This document shows, one piece after another, positions 42,079 through 53,502 of a stretch of 64,000 nt of DNA; position 1 is the first letter of the stretch, and each line of letters opens with the position of its first letter. This DNA comes from Flagellimonas aequoris (GTDB taxonomy: Bacteria; Bacteroidota; Bacteroidia; Flavobacteriales; Flavobacteriaceae). The stretch spans positions 248,001 to 312,000 of the forward strand of contig NZ_QXFJ01000030.1 in NCBI RefSeq assembly GCF_003584165.1, in the 5' to 3' direction. Both the position numbers and the translations under genes were made by a program. A model generated the notes under the pieces. It saw only the letters and a program-made list of their open reading frames with translations. It searched no databases and had not been told where the DNA came from.

Positions 42079-42311
42079 TTTTTGGTCTTTTTGCCAAAAA
42101 TGGCATCCATCACAATACTTACGGAACGAAAGCCCAGATAAATGGCCAACCCGGCACATAAAATACCCAGTATCAGCACAGGGATATAAAGGAAATGATC
42201 TTCGTTTTTAAAGGCCTCGTAAATTAAAAAAGGCCCCATGAACATGGCCAATACTGTAAAACCAAATGATTTTATCCCTTTGACCAAAAGTTCCTTGTCC
42301 GTGCGCCTCAT
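42075..42311 (-). CDS. DUF6095-family two-span membrane protein
   Basis: This 78-residue protein has two membrane segments (about 13-31 and 40-62) and an N-terminal RRTDKELLVKGIKSFGF with positive charge. The family is small, restricted to Flavobacteria, and has no known function. It overlaps the DUF4294 stop by four bases and is divergent from the GntP permease, from which it is separated by 56 bases. Confidence 0.78.
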   Translation of the reverse strand: MRRTDKELLVKGIKSFGFTVLAMFMGPFLIYEAFKNEDHFLYIPVLILGILCAGLAIYLGFRSVSIVMDAIFGKKTKN

Positions 42312-42367
42312 GGGACCAAAGTAGGAATATTAACTTATATTTAGAGGGTAATGCACAAAAATTAACG

Positions 42368-43690
42368 ATGGAAATACTAGTTCTGGCAGCGGTTGTCCTC
42401 TTTATCATTTTGGCCACTGTAAAGTTTAAGATGCACCCGATATTCTCGCTCACCATTGCGGCTGTGGTATCGGGTTTTTTGTTAGGACTTCCCCCCCAAG
42501 ATATCATGACTACCATTGGGGACGGTTTTGGCAAGACACTTTCAGGAATCGGTTTGGTGATTGCCTTTGGAACCGTTATTGGGATTTATCTCGAGAAAAC
42601 GGGTAGCACACAGGTATTGGCCAATAGTATTTTAAAATGGATAGGGTTAAAACGATCACCACTGGCCATTAACCTTGCCGGATATGTCATTTCCATCCCC
42701 GTTTTCTGCGACTCGGGGTTCATCATCCTTTCTTCATTGAACAAGGCCATCAGTAAAAAAACGGGGATACCTACCTTGGTTTTTGCCATTGCTTTGGCCA
42801 CAGGGCTGTATTCTGCACATGTTTTTGTGCCCCCAACCCCAGGCCCTTTGGCTGCTGCAGCCATATTGGAGGCGGATTTGGGATTGGTCTTGCTCCTGGG
42901 ATTGTTGGTATCGATTCCAGTTTCTTTGGCGGGTTATTTTTGGGCGAGGTATATCGGTAAATCCTTAAAAGAAGATGATGAGGTCTTGGCAGTTAAAGAA
43001 AAAACCGAAGAAACCAACTATGGCATCAAACCTATACAAGCTTTCATGCCATTATTGGCACCCATCATATTGATTGCCTTAAAATCCGTTGTCAATTATC
43101 CTACTTACCCTTTGGGTAACGGTTGGGTGTTCAAGATTTTGGACTTTTTCGGAAGTCCTGTAATTGCCTTGTTGATCGGGGTGTTTTTTGCTTTTTCTCT
43201 GGGTAGGAAAGTACCGTCCAAGGAGAAGGAAGGTTGGGTAGCCGAGGCATTCAAACAAGCGGGGTCGATTGTATTGATCACGGGGGCCGGTGGCGCGTTT
43301 GGTGGTATTTTAAGGACAATAGATATTGCTTCCCTCATCAACTTGGAATCCAGCACAGGAATGGGCGGATTGTTGATCGCTTTTGTCATTGCCGCTATCC
43401 TGAAAACTGCCCAAGGATCCTCAACCGTGGCCATCATCACCACATCGGCGATTATTGCCCCTCTCTTGGAAACATTTGGATTATTGGGCATTACGGATAA
43501 GGCATTGACGGTTCTAGCCGTTGGGGCGGGTGCCATGACGGTGTCCCACATCAACGATAGTTATTTTTGGGTAGTATCCCAATTTTCAAATATGAATGTA
43601 AAGACGGCACTTCGCGGACATACCATGGGAACCCTGATGCAGGGACTTGTTGGTATTCTAATGGTCTTACTTCTATATGTGATTCTATAA
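42368..43690 (+). CDS. GntP-family gluconate/sugar-acid permease
   Basis: The 440-residue protein has about twelve membrane segments and GntP family marks such as SGFIILSSLNKAISKKTG, SAHVFVPPTPGP, TGAGGAFGGILR and KTAQGSSTVAIIT near the C-terminus. Members import gluconate or related hydroxy acids with protons. No gluconate kinase, dehydratase or regulator is next to it, so the substrate is not settled. It ends one base before the convergent DUF4249 gene. Confidence 0.9.
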   Translation: MEILVLAAVVLFIILATVKFKMHPIFSLTIAAVVSGFLLGLPPQDIMTTIGDGFGKTLSGIGLVIAFGTVIGIYLEKTGSTQVLANSILKWIGLKRSPLAINLAGYVISIPVFCDSGFIILSSLNKAISKKTGIPTLVFAIALATGLYSAHVFVPPTPGPLAAAAILEADLGLVLLLGLLVSIPVSLAGYFWARYIGKSLKEDDEVLAVKEKTEETNYGIKPIQAFMPLLAPIILIALKSVVNYPTYPLGNGWVFKILDFFGSPVIALLIGVFFAFSLGRKVPSKEKEGWVAEAFKQAGSIVLITGAGGAFGGILRTIDIASLINLESSTGMGGLLIAFVIAAILKTAQGSSTVAIITTSAIIAPLLETFGLLGITDKALTVLAVGAGAMTVSHINDSYFWVVSQFSNMNVKTALRGHTMGTLMQGLVGILMVLLLYVIL

Positions 43691-43691
43691 C

Positions 43692-44585
43692 CTATTGAAT
43701 GGTGATGGTCTGGGAATATTCCTGTACCACGGCAAAATAGCCCAGGGCATAGTCATTGGGCCGTTCCACATTGTCATAAATGTTGATATTGTCCAAACCG
43801 GTCACGTCAAACACATTGCCCCGTACCGTGGCAATGGGAGTCTGAAAAACACCTCCGGTATCTGTAGTCTGTTCCAAAATAAGGTCCATATAGTTGTAAA
43901 ACTCCTCAGTGGCTCCCAGTATGCTTACGGTAACTTCCTGACCTGGATTCAGGCTATCATTATAGAAATACGAAAACGAGAACTGCTGTCCTTGAAAAAA
44001 TTGGTCTTCTACCGTCAAAAATTCCCCAAAATCAAAATCGAATACATAAAAGTTGTTTTCTTCTGGGTCATCGGTAAAAGTGACGATCATTTCGGTGTCA
44101 TCATCCTCAAAAAGGGTACCATCGCCTTGTTCCAAATTGTCCAAGGGTACGGTGGGGGCATATTCGGTCTGCGCATAGTAGTATTTTCCTTGGTAGGTGA
44201 CTTCCAAAACAAAGACAACACCTGGTTGAGCCGCTGATGTCCTTATGCGCTGATCGGAGGAGTAATCAGGGTCTGGAATATAGATGCCTGTTCCCGGTTC
44301 CTTTTCGGCCAAAGAGGAGAAGGCCAAGGTCTCAAAAAGCCCATCGTTCAGGGGTCTACCGTAAGTAATCACAGCGCTTTCCACCTGTACCGGTTGGTTT
44401 TCATCAAAATAGCTGCTGGTCTCCTTCATTTTGATTTCCACATTGATGAACTCTTCGTTTTTATCGACCCGTAAAAGTCCTTCAACGATCAGTTTAGGTT
44501 CTGTATCCGGCAGGTCAACATTGATGACATCCTCACAGGAAACACATAGGATCAAGGCCAATAGGTAGATGATTTCTTTTTTCAT
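43692..44585 (-). CDS. DUF4249 outer-membrane lipoprotein
   Basis: The 297-residue lipoprotein (CVSC, Cys17) starts EDVINVDLPDTEPKLIVEG, the standard DUF4249 beginning, and continues with a beta-sandwich of mixed strands. DUF4249 lipoproteins are encoded next to a TonB-dependent receptor and probably act as an extracellular cap or binding partner, like SusD for SusC but with a different fold. It starts four bases after the stop of the receptor gene upstream of it on the same strand. Confidence 0.9.
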   Translation of the reverse strand: MKKEIIYLLALILCVSCEDVINVDLPDTEPKLIVEGLLRVDKNEEFINVEIKMKETSSYFDENQPVQVESAVITYGRPLNDGLFETLAFSSLAEKEPGTGIYIPDPDYSSDQRIRTSAAQPGVVFVLEVTYQGKYYYAQTEYAPTVPLDNLEQGDGTLFEDDDTEMIVTFTDDPEENNFYVFDFDFGEFLTVEDQFFQGQQFSFSYFYNDSLNPGQEVTVSILGATEEFYNYMDLILEQTTDTGGVFQTPIATVRGNVFDVTGLDNINIYDNVERPNDYALGYFAVVQEYSQTITIQ

Positions 44586-44589
44586 AACG

Positions 44590-46989
44590 CTAAAATTTAA
44601 AGTTGTAGGTTATGGATGGGATAATGCCAAAAATGGAGGTGCGTAGCGCCTCGTTCCTGCCCGTATCCTCATTTTCCCTAAAATTGATGGAAGCTGTATT
44701 CTTTCTGTTGTACACATTATAGATGCTGAAAACCCATTGAGACTGTACTTTTTTCCTTGTATTACGCTTTGGGGTCAATATGGCCGAGATATCCAATCTA
44801 TGGTAGTTGGGCAATCGTTCCTTGTTTCTTTCGCCATAGTAGGGAACGGTAACCCCTTCAAACTCAAACTGACCTATGGGATAATTGGTGGGTTGCCCCG
44901 TTTGAAAGATAAAATTGGCATTGAAATTCCATTTCTCATTCAAATCATAACTGCCATAAAGGGCAAGATCATGGGTCTTATCGTAGGGTGTACTGTACCA
45001 TTCTCCTAAATTGATACCTGTTTCGAGGTTGGAGCGTCCAGTATCGAAGTCTAGGTCCCTTCCCGGGGTTCTTTGCTCCGATCGGGAGAGGGTATAGGCC
45101 AACCAGCCTTTCAACTTCCCGGTGTTCTTTCTGATCAGGAATTCAAGCCCATAGGCCCGTGCCTCACCATTCAGGATGACCTGTTCTATGGCGTTGTTGG
45201 CAATCAGGTTGGCACCGTCTATATAATCGATCCTGTTTTGGATCTCTTTGTAAAAGGCTTCGGTTTCAAAAGTAAAGTCCCCATTTTTTATGTTCCTAAA
45301 ATATCCCATTGCATATTGGTCCAGCAGTTGGGGTTTCACGAAGGGGCCGCTGGGTGTCCAAACATCCAAAGGAGTAGGGGAGCTCGTGTTGGAAAGTAGA
45401 TGGAGGTATTGCGCCAACCGCGTGTAGCTTGCCTTTACCGAATTTTTGTCGTTGAAACTGTAGGAGACGGCCACCCGGGGCTCCAGGTTCAAAAACTTTT
45501 TAAGGGTACCGCCTTTGCCAGGATTAATGGTATCAATGGGTTCCGCTTCGCGATACACCAAGGTAAAGGGATCAAATTCCACAGGATTATCGTTTTGATA
45601 TACGTAGAACTCGTCCTGTCCTAATCGATTGAACTGGCTTACCCTGAGACCGTATTCGATGCTCAAGTTCTCGGAGATGGTATGCTCCATATCGATATAG
45701 ACGGCGTTTTCGTTGGCATATTTTTTTGTGAGCTGCTCCTCAACAATGCCTGAATCGGGACTGTTGGGCTTGATTTTCCCTGGATTGAAAACGTAATAGG
45801 TATTGTTGATGCCATAATTCAGTTGCAACTTATCATTGAGGTAATGCTTCAAATCGTACTTGAGATTAAAGTTTTGGATGCCCGAATCCCATTCAAATCC
45901 CACAAAATCAAGCTCTAGGCCATAATAGTAATCCGAATAGATCAAGGAAAGATTGGAAAACAGTCTATCGGAAAACAAATGATTCCACCTGAAGTTTCCC
46001 ACCGCGTTCCCATAGGTATTGATGAATTTTTCGTTGATGCTAAAAAGATCTCGGCCAAAATATCCGGAAAGAAAAATGCTATTGTTTTCGTTGATCTTAT
46101 GGTTGATCTTGGTGTTCAGGTCGTAAAAATAGGCTTTGTTGTTCACATCGAATAAGGGGAGGAAGAGGTGGGCATACGAAGCTCGGCCGCCAACCAAAAA
46201 GGCGGTTCTATCCTTTTGAATGGGTCCCTCCAAAAGCAATCTACTGGCCACGGCGCCGATACCACCACTTACTTTGAAATCCTTGCTATTCCCTTCCTTT
46301 TGAAATATTTCCAATACGGAGGATACCCGTCCGCCATACCGCGCCGGAATACCTCCTTTGAACAGTTTTACATCTTTGATGGCATCAGGGTTGAAAACCG
46401 AAAAGAATCCAAATAAATGGGAAGAGTTGAACACGGTGGCCTCATCCAATAAAATAAGGTTCTGATCCGCGGCACCGCCCCTTACGTTAAACCCTGAAGA
46501 AGCTTCGCCTGCACTGGTGACCCCGGGGAGCAGTAACAGTGATTTGATTACATCTGCTTCTCCAAGCACCACAGGGATTTGTTTAATGGTCTGAGCGGCA
46601 AGAGTGTTCACGCTCATTTGGGGTTTTCGAATATCGAGCCGCTCCACATCATCGGTTACTACCACTTCCTCCAATTCCTCAGCTTTTTCAACAAGGTTGA
46701 AATCTTTTTTAAGGTCACGGGTTAAACTGATCGTTTCGGAAATCTCTTGAAATCCTAAATAAGATACGGTGATACGATATTCTCCTTTGGGCAGGGTGAT
46801 GGAGTAGAACCCATATTCGTTCGTTGTTGTACCTGTTTTCAGTTCCTGTACGGCAATGGTCACCCCGATTAAACTCTCATTGCTTACGGCCTCTGAAACG
46901 GTGCCGCTCAAGGTGAATTTTTGTTGGGCCTGAAGCACAAAAAAATGCCCAAACAGGGCCAGCAAAAATGCAAGATGGTGTCTGGGCAT
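44590..46989 (-). CDS. TonB-dependent receptor paired with DUF4249
   Basis: The 799-residue protein has a signal peptide (about 1-22), a carboxypeptidase-regulatory domain (about 24-110, SGTVSEAVSNESLIGVTIAV), the plug domain (VNTLAAQTIKQIPVVLG, SGFNVRGGAADQNLILLD) and a barrel to the end (ITYNFKF). The aromatic C-terminal residue is typical of barrel insertion. It feeds substrate through the outer membrane together with the lipoprotein at 43692. No genes reveal the substrate. It is shorter than SusC-class receptors. Confidence 0.93.
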   Translation of the reverse strand: MPRHHLAFLLALFGHFFVLQAQQKFTLSGTVSEAVSNESLIGVTIAVQELKTGTTTNEYGFYSITLPKGEYRITVSYLGFQEISETISLTRDLKKDFNLVEKAEELEEVVVTDDVERLDIRKPQMSVNTLAAQTIKQIPVVLGEADVIKSLLLLPGVTSAGEASSGFNVRGGAADQNLILLDEATVFNSSHLFGFFSVFNPDAIKDVKLFKGGIPARYGGRVSSVLEIFQKEGNSKDFKVSGGIGAVASRLLLEGPIQKDRTAFLVGGRASYAHLFLPLFDVNNKAYFYDLNTKINHKINENNSIFLSGYFGRDLFSINEKFINTYGNAVGNFRWNHLFSDRLFSNLSLIYSDYYYGLELDFVGFEWDSGIQNFNLKYDLKHYLNDKLQLNYGINNTYYVFNPGKIKPNSPDSGIVEEQLTKKYANENAVYIDMEHTISENLSIEYGLRVSQFNRLGQDEFYVYQNDNPVEFDPFTLVYREAEPIDTINPGKGGTLKKFLNLEPRVAVSYSFNDKNSVKASYTRLAQYLHLLSNTSSPTPLDVWTPSGPFVKPQLLDQYAMGYFRNIKNGDFTFETEAFYKEIQNRIDYIDGANLIANNAIEQVILNGEARAYGLEFLIRKNTGKLKGWLAYTLSRSEQRTPGRDLDFDTGRSNLETGINLGEWYSTPYDKTHDLALYGSYDLNEKWNFNANFIFQTGQPTNYPIGQFEFEGVTVPYYGERNKERLPNYHRLDISAILTPKRNTRKKVQSQWVFSIYNVYNRKNTASINFRENEDTGRNEALRTSIFGIIPSITYNFKF

Positions 46990-47076
46990 TTGATTGGTTT
47001 TTCTAAAAGTACAAATTCAGGTGCTTAAGAGAAAATCAATTTGGATACTTCCTACTTTTTTAACAGAACATGGGAA

Positions 47077-47118
47077 CAAAAAATGGGTGCAATCCTATTG
47101 AAAGAAGTTGCACCCATT
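47077..47118 (-). terminator. Rho-independent terminator of icd
   Basis: AATGGGTGCAA (47082-47092) pairs perfectly with TTGCACCCATT (47108-47118). On the minus strand it is followed by a run of T. It ends icd and sits before the TonB-receptor gene. Confidence 0.9.
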
Positions 47119-47147
47119 CATCAGTAGTAAATCTATATTTCTGGAGC

Positions 47148-49373
<2,226 letters not shown>

Positions 49374-49398
49374 TTATATGTGTTATGTTTGAGCGGTG

Positions 49399-49406
49399 CA
49401 AATATA
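49399..49406 (-). promoter_or_regulatory. Promoter -7 box of icd
   Basis: TATATTTG on the minus strand, 26 bases before the icd ATG, fits the TAnnTTTG element. No strong -33 TTG was seen. Confidence 0.5.
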
Positions 49407-49479
49407 CAATTTATGTACGGTGCGGTACCTATGGAATGGCTAAATATAGGCGATAGGCGAGGATTATAACAAAAAAACA

Positions 49480-49515
49480 AAAGCCATATCTTTGTTTTCA
49501 CACAGATATGGCTTT
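49480..49515 (-). terminator. Orphan terminator in the icd-rplS gap
   Basis: AAAGCCATATCT (49480-49491) pairs perfectly with AGATATGGCTTT (49504-49515). On the minus strand it is followed by a T-rich run. No recognised minus-strand gene lies between it and the rplS terminator at 49950, so it may end an unrecognised transcript. Confidence 0.75.
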
Positions 49516-49698
49516 CAGGATGGGAGCAAAAGATTTGTCCTGTGTTGCTACAAAACCGCAATCCTGAGATTGCATCTTATGTCCCTTCAACGTTTTCTTT
49601 GCCCGGTTAACCCATCTTGCGATCGGGCTCCGTGTTACAAAGTTTACTGATGTTTTCCTAAACTTTATCAAAACAGGAAATTGCCTTCCCATTCGCAC
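49498..49698 (-). CDS. Doubtful 66-residue ORF before the orphan terminator
   Basis: This reading frame (GTG start at 49698 or ATG at 49692) encodes a basic, non-hydrophobic peptide with RSPIARWVNRAKKTLKGH and ends inside the terminator hairpin. I recognise no domain. It is the only frame of any length in the 0.6 kb gap and could be a remnant of a larger gene or a small protein; there is no strong evidence that it is translated. Confidence 0.25.
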   Translation of the reverse strand: MRMGRQFPVLIKFRKTSVNFVTRSPIARWVNRAKKTLKGHKMQSQDCGFVATQDKSFAPILKAISV

Positions 49699-49949
49699 AT
49701 AAAATTTACTATTTCTCCTTGAACCTGACCGAAATCCTGTTCCAATTTGAAATTCCTTTTGTGATCAGTAGTGTTACCAATTAAAAGGGAAATACCAGCT
49801 TTTAAAGAACGTCAACTTTAAAATTTGAAACATGTCCGTGATGGTATCACTTTCATATTTCTTTGACTAAAGTAGGACAAAGAATGGGAAAAACAAATTT
49901 TGTAATGGATTTAAAATCAACAAAGTATGAACCGAGGTTATTAACAATT
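49516..49949. other. Unassigned segment between two terminators
   Basis: Apart from the doubtful 66-residue frame, no gene, tRNA or dispersed repeat was found. It contains a perfect 6-base hairpin GCAATC/GATTGC around 49558-49573 and has mixed base content, more structured at the left. A non-coding RNA or a decayed gene are both possible. Confidence 0.4.
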
Positions 49950-49985
49950 GTTCATAAAAAAAGCACCCATTTTTGGGTGCTTTTT
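49950..49985. terminator. Terminator of rplS, bidirectional
   Basis: AAGCACCCA and TGGGTGCTT (within 49959-49983) pair around a five-base loop, flanked by A and T runs on both sides. It ends the rplS transcript on the minus strand. Confidence 0.88.
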
Positions 49986-50004
49986 ACATTTCGGAACTGG
50001 TGGA

Positions 50005-50355
50005 TTAGCCCCTAACTTCTTTAATACGGGCCTTTTTACCGGTAAGACCTCTAAAGTAGAAGATTCTGGATCTACGTACTTTACCTCTTTTGTTTACTTC
50101 GATTCGTTGCAAGGCTGGCATGTTGATAGGGAAAATCCTTTCTACCCCAACGGTACCGGACATTTTACGAATGGTGAAGGTTTCGGTGGCACCGCTTCCC
50201 CTTCGTTGGATCACAACTCCTTTGAAGAACTGGGTACGTGTTTTTTCACCTTCCTTGATTTCATAATACACGGTGATGGTATCACCTGATGAAAATTTTG
50301 GAAATTCTTTTTTTGGAACAAATTCGTCTTCAACAAATTTTATTAAGGATTCCAT
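50005..50355 (-). CDS. rplS: 50S ribosomal protein L19
   Basis: The 116-residue protein has the L19 features FSSGDTITVYYEIKEGEK, FKGVVIQRRGSGATETFTIR and GVERIFPINMP. It sits at the subunit interface. It follows trmD on the same strand with a 126-base gap that holds its own promoter, so it may be transcribed independently. Confidence 0.97.
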   Translation of the reverse strand: MESLIKFVEDEFVPKKEFPKFSSGDTITVYYEIKEGEKTRTQFFKGVVIQRRGSGATETFTIRKMSGTVGVERIFPINMPALQRIEVNKRGKVRRSRIFYFRGLTGKKARIKEVRG

Positions 50356-50423
50356 TGTTTGTTTTTTTAGCGTTTACCAGAACCAACTTTCACGTATTTC
50401 GTCAGAGGTTGATTTTGAGATTG

Positions 50424-50453
50424 CAAAAGTAATGCAATATTTAGAAATAGCAA
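50424..50453 (-). promoter_or_regulatory. Promoter of rplS
   Basis: TACTTTTG on the minus strand (50424-50431) is preceded by TTG at 50451-50453 with 19 bases between. The box is about 69 bases upstream of the rplS ATG, giving a leader of about 60 bases. Confidence 0.65.
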
Positions 50454-50481
50454 GGTGTTTTGTATTTTTTGAAAGGAATTT

Positions 50482-51162
50482 CTATTCCAAGAGGTCGGGC
50501 CTTCTTTTTTGGGTACGTTCCAAGGCCTGTTGTTCCCGCCACTTTTCAATTTCGGGCAGGTTTCCGCTCAATAGGATTTTGGGAACCTCCCTTCCCTTAT
50601 ATTCCGCAGGTCTGGTATACACTGGGGGAGCCAGAAGATTGTCCTGGAATGAATCCGTGAGGGCAGAGGTCTCATCGTTCAAAACACCGGGAATGAGGCG
50701 GATTACCGCATCACACAAAATGGCAGCGGCCAGTTCGCCTCCCGAAAGCACATAGTCCCCAACTGAAATTTCTCGCGTCACGAACATATCCCTGACCCTT
50801 TGGTCCACACCTTTGTAATGTCCACATAGGATGATTATGTTGCCTTTTAGGGAAAGTTCGTTTGCTATCCTTTGGTTCAGGGTAGTGCCATCTGGGGTCA
50901 TGTAGATGATTTCATCGTATTCCCGTTCAGCTTGCAATTGGGAGATGCATTTATCAATGGGTTCCACCATCATTACCATGCCGGCTCCACCACCAAACTG
51001 GTAATCATCGATCTGGCGATAGTTCCCGGTGGCGTAATCTCTTAAATTGTGCATATGGATTTCGACCAAATCCTTTTCAATGGCCCGCTTCAATATCGAA
51101 GCTTCAAAAGGACTTTTCAAAAGTTCGGGGAGCACTGTGATGATGTCAATCCGCATGGACAT
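50482..51162 (-). CDS. trmD: tRNA (guanine37-N1)-methyltransferase
   Basis: The 226-residue SPOUT enzyme starts [19 protein letters not shown] and has the [16 protein letters not shown] loop, [12 protein letters not shown], and the knot with [13 protein letters not shown] and LDRLIPGVL-like ([13 protein letters not shown]). It methylates G37 of tRNAs to prevent frameshifting. A box TACTTTTG at 51186-51193 on the minus strand is its likely promoter. rplS follows in the usual trmD-rplS order. Confidence 0.97.
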   Translation of the reverse strand: MSMRIDIITVLPELLKSPFEASILKRAIEKDLVEIHMHNLRDYATGNYRQIDDYQFGGGAGMVMMVEPIDKCISQLQAEREYDEIIYMTPDGTTLNQRIANELSLKGNIIILCGHYKGVDQRVRDMFVTREISVGDYVLSGGELAAAILCDAVIRLIPGVLNDETSALTDSFQDNLLAPPVYTRPAEYKGREVPKILLSGNLPEIEKWREQQALERTQKRRPDLLE

Positions 51163-51185
51163 GGTTCCTGAATTTTATTTCGCCC

Positions 51186-51193
51186 CAAAAGTA
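51186..51193 (-). promoter_or_regulatory. Promoter -7 box of trmD
   Basis: TACTTTTG on the minus strand is 24 bases before the trmD start. It lies just downstream of the terminator of the preceding gene, consistent with a separate transcript. Confidence 0.5.
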
Positions 51194-51220
51194 AGGAAAG
51201 CTGCAACAACATCGAACCAT

Positions 51221-51244
51221 AAAAAAGGCTTCCCGAAGGAAGCC
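51221..51244 (-). terminator. Terminator after the coiled-coil gene
   Basis: GGCTTCC (51227-51233) pairs with GGAAGCC (51238-51244) around a UUCG-type loop and is followed by a T-run on the minus strand. Confidence 0.92.
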
Positions 51245-51249
51245 ATAAT

Positions 51250-51861
51250 TTATGATTTTTTCTGCTTGTTCAATTCGTCCTGTAATTGGCGGCTTATCTT
51301 TTGCTCGCGTTCCAAGGCACGTCTGCGGTGGGTTTCATATTCCTCTTCCAGTTCCGCCAAGGCAGATTTGGCCTGCTGCGTCAAAAAATTACTGTTCCTG
51401 AATCGGTAAATGAAGAACAGTAGCAACAGCAAAAGCCCAAAGATGATGGACCATAGGATGAGGTTATAGGCTCCCTTGCTGATCAAAGCCCCGAAAAAGG
51501 AAATGCTGTCCTTTTCCTCGGTAACGTTGTTGAGCTTGTTGGTAGTATCCTGTAGTTTATTGTTCAGGTCCTCGATCTCCGCATTGTTGGCCGTAATGGT
51601 ACCTGAAAGGTCCTTGATGGTTTTGTTGGCCGTACCGATGGTATCAAAAATATTCCTTTTGATTTCGTTGAGACTCGATAATTTGATGACCTCGTAGGCC
51701 ACCCCATTGGTAGATTTGTAATTGGTGGATACTCGTTCCAAGTCCTCAAACTGCCCTTTTAGGGTGGTGTCCGTGGACTCTGAGGAATTGTCTTCCTGTG
51801 CTTGTAAACTTAAAACAGGGATAAGTAGTGCTAGTACTAAAAGTGTTCGTAAATGCTTCAT
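51250..51861 (-). CDS. Secreted coiled-coil protein with a central membrane segment
   Basis: I chose the ATG at 51861 (MKHLRTLLVLALLIPVLSLQ), which gives a signal peptide; the reading to 51930 is too long. The 203-residue product has a signal peptide, a helical periplasmic region with TANNAEIEDLNNKLQDTTN-type coiled coil, a membrane segment near 135-155 (LILWSIIFGLLLLLLFFI) and a charged C-terminal coiled coil. No known domain. It is common near trmD in Flavobacteria and is sometimes misnamed after trmD. It may span the inner membrane with a periplasmic coiled-coil sensor or scaffold. Confidence 0.75.
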   Translation of the reverse strand: MKHLRTLLVLALLIPVLSLQAQEDNSSESTDTTLKGQFEDLERVSTNYKSTNGVAYEVIKLSSLNEIKRNIFDTIGTANKTIKDLSGTITANNAEIEDLNNKLQDTTNKLNNVTEEKDSISFFGALISKGAYNLILWSIIFGLLLLLLFFIYRFRNSNFLTQQAKSALAELEEEYETHRRRALEREQKISRQLQDELNKQKKS

Positions 51862-51975
51862 GGTCAAATAGATTCTCGTAAAATTTAGATTAAGGGTAAG
51901 GCGAAAGTACACCAATAAACCAAAAATCAAAAGAAAAACCTGATTAGTGGAAGGTTCCTTCCGGGCTACCCGATC

Positions 51976-53424
51976 TTAATAATACGTATAACGCCTAACC
52001 TTGGCGATATATTTCGCAAGCCGTACAACTTGGTGTGAATACCCATATTCATTATCGTACCATATATATAGGACAACGCTTTTTCCATCTGCGGAAACGA
52101 TGGTTGCCTTGCTGTCATAAATGGATGGGGCAGAGGTTCCTACAATGTCCGAAGAAACCAATTCATTGCTCAACGAATACTTTATCTGTTCCACAAGGTC
52201 ACCTTCCAGGGCATATTTTTTTAAAATGGTATTGATGCCTTCATTGGATGTTTTGTTCTTGACCTCCAAATGAAGGATGGCCAAGGAACCGTTGGGCACG
52301 GGAACCCTGATGGCATTCGAGGTTAGTTTTCCCTTTAGGGAAGGCAAGGCCTTGGCAACCGCTTCTCCCGCACCTGTTTCGGTGATGACCATGTTCAGGG
52401 CAGCGGCACGGCCCCTTCGGTATTTGCTGTGCATGTTGTCCACCAAGTTTTGGTCGTTGGTGTAGGCATGAATGGTTTCCAAATGTCCTTTTTTAATGCC
52501 CAAGGAATCCTCGATGACCTTTAAAATAGGAGTGATGGCATTTGTGGTGCATGATGCCGCAGAATAGATTTTGACTTTGTCGGGGTCAAAGTTTTTATGG
52601 TTTACACCGTGTACGATGTTTGGTACTTCCTTGCCCGGGGCGGTGAGCAAAACTTTTCCTGCTCCATTGGCTTCCAGATGGCGCTCAAGGGATTTTTGGT
52701 CTCGGAAAGCTCCTGTATTGTCTATAATCAAGGCATTATATATACCGTGTTTGGTATAATCAATGTCCTCTGGTTTGTTTGCACTGATGAATTTGACCGT
52801 GGTCCCGTTTATGATCAAGGCCTGATTTTTGGCATCCACATCCACCGTACCCGTAAATTGTCCGTGTACGGAGTCGGTCTTGAGCAACGCTGCTCTTTTT
52901 TCCAACATTTCAGGGGTCAATTGGTCCCGCACCACAACGGCCCTTAACCGTAGTTGACTACCCCTACCGGTTTTGGCCATTAGTTCCCTGGCCACAAGTC
53001 TGCCAATCCTTCCAAACCCATACAGGACCACATCTTTGGGCTTAATGGCCTTGGTGGTCTGTGCATCCTTTAATTTATCAATGACAAATGCCTTTACGTT
53101 CAGGTCGTTGTTTTCATCGGAGTGGTATTCGTAGGTCAATTTGCCAATGTCTAATTTGGCAGGGGGCAGATTGATGTCGTTGATGGCCCTTAATATTTCC
53201 ACCGAATCAAAAATGGAAATGGGTTTCTGCACGAACTCCCCCGCATATTCATGAAGGTTGATGATGTCGCTGACGTTTTTATCAATGATCTGGTTCTTGA
53301 AAAGCACTACCTCTATGGCCTTGTCATACCATAGATCGCTGATGATTTTGATGAATTCTGTGGTGGCTTTTCTTCTATCTGCCTGAAAGGCAAGTTCTTT
53401 CTCGTAATTTTTAATGTCGCTCAT
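51976..53424 (-). CDS. gap: Glyceraldehyde-3-phosphate dehydrogenase, long form
   Basis: The 482-residue protein has an N-terminal extension of about 130 residues before the Rossmann motif GFGRIG (136-141); the usual GAPDH is about 335. The catalytic Cys292 lies in SCTTNAITPI, and HAYTNDQNLVD holds the catalytic His. It converts glyceraldehyde-3-phosphate to 1,3-bisphosphoglycerate, in glycolysis or gluconeogenesis. Long-form GAPDH is common in Bacteroidota; the helical extension (ELAFQADRRKATTEFIKII) may govern assembly. It is not next to other glycolytic genes. Confidence 0.92.
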   Translation of the reverse strand: MSDIKNYEKELAFQADRRKATTEFIKIISDLWYDKAIEVVLFKNQIIDKNVSDIINLHEYAGEFVQKPISIFDSVEILRAINDINLPPAKLDIGKLTYEYHSDENNDLNVKAFVIDKLKDAQTTKAIKPKDVVLYGFGRIGRLVARELMAKTGRGSQLRLRAVVVRDQLTPEMLEKRAALLKTDSVHGQFTGTVDVDAKNQALIINGTTVKFISANKPEDIDYTKHGIYNALIIDNTGAFRDQKSLERHLEANGAGKVLLTAPGKEVPNIVHGVNHKNFDPDKVKIYSAASCTTNAITPILKVIEDSLGIKKGHLETIHAYTNDQNLVDNMHSKYRRGRAAALNMVITETGAGEAVAKALPSLKGKLTSNAIRVPVPNGSLAILHLEVKNKTSNEGINTILKKYALEGDLVEQIKYSLSNELVSSDIVGTSAPSIYDSKATIVSADGKSVVLYIWYDNEYGYSHQVVRLAKYIAKVRRYTYY

Positions 53425-53502
53425 GGATTGTTACTACGCTGATCAGGTTGAAATTTCGGCTAAATTAGATATTTCAATCGTTTTCGTAAAAGAAATTGAA
53501 TA

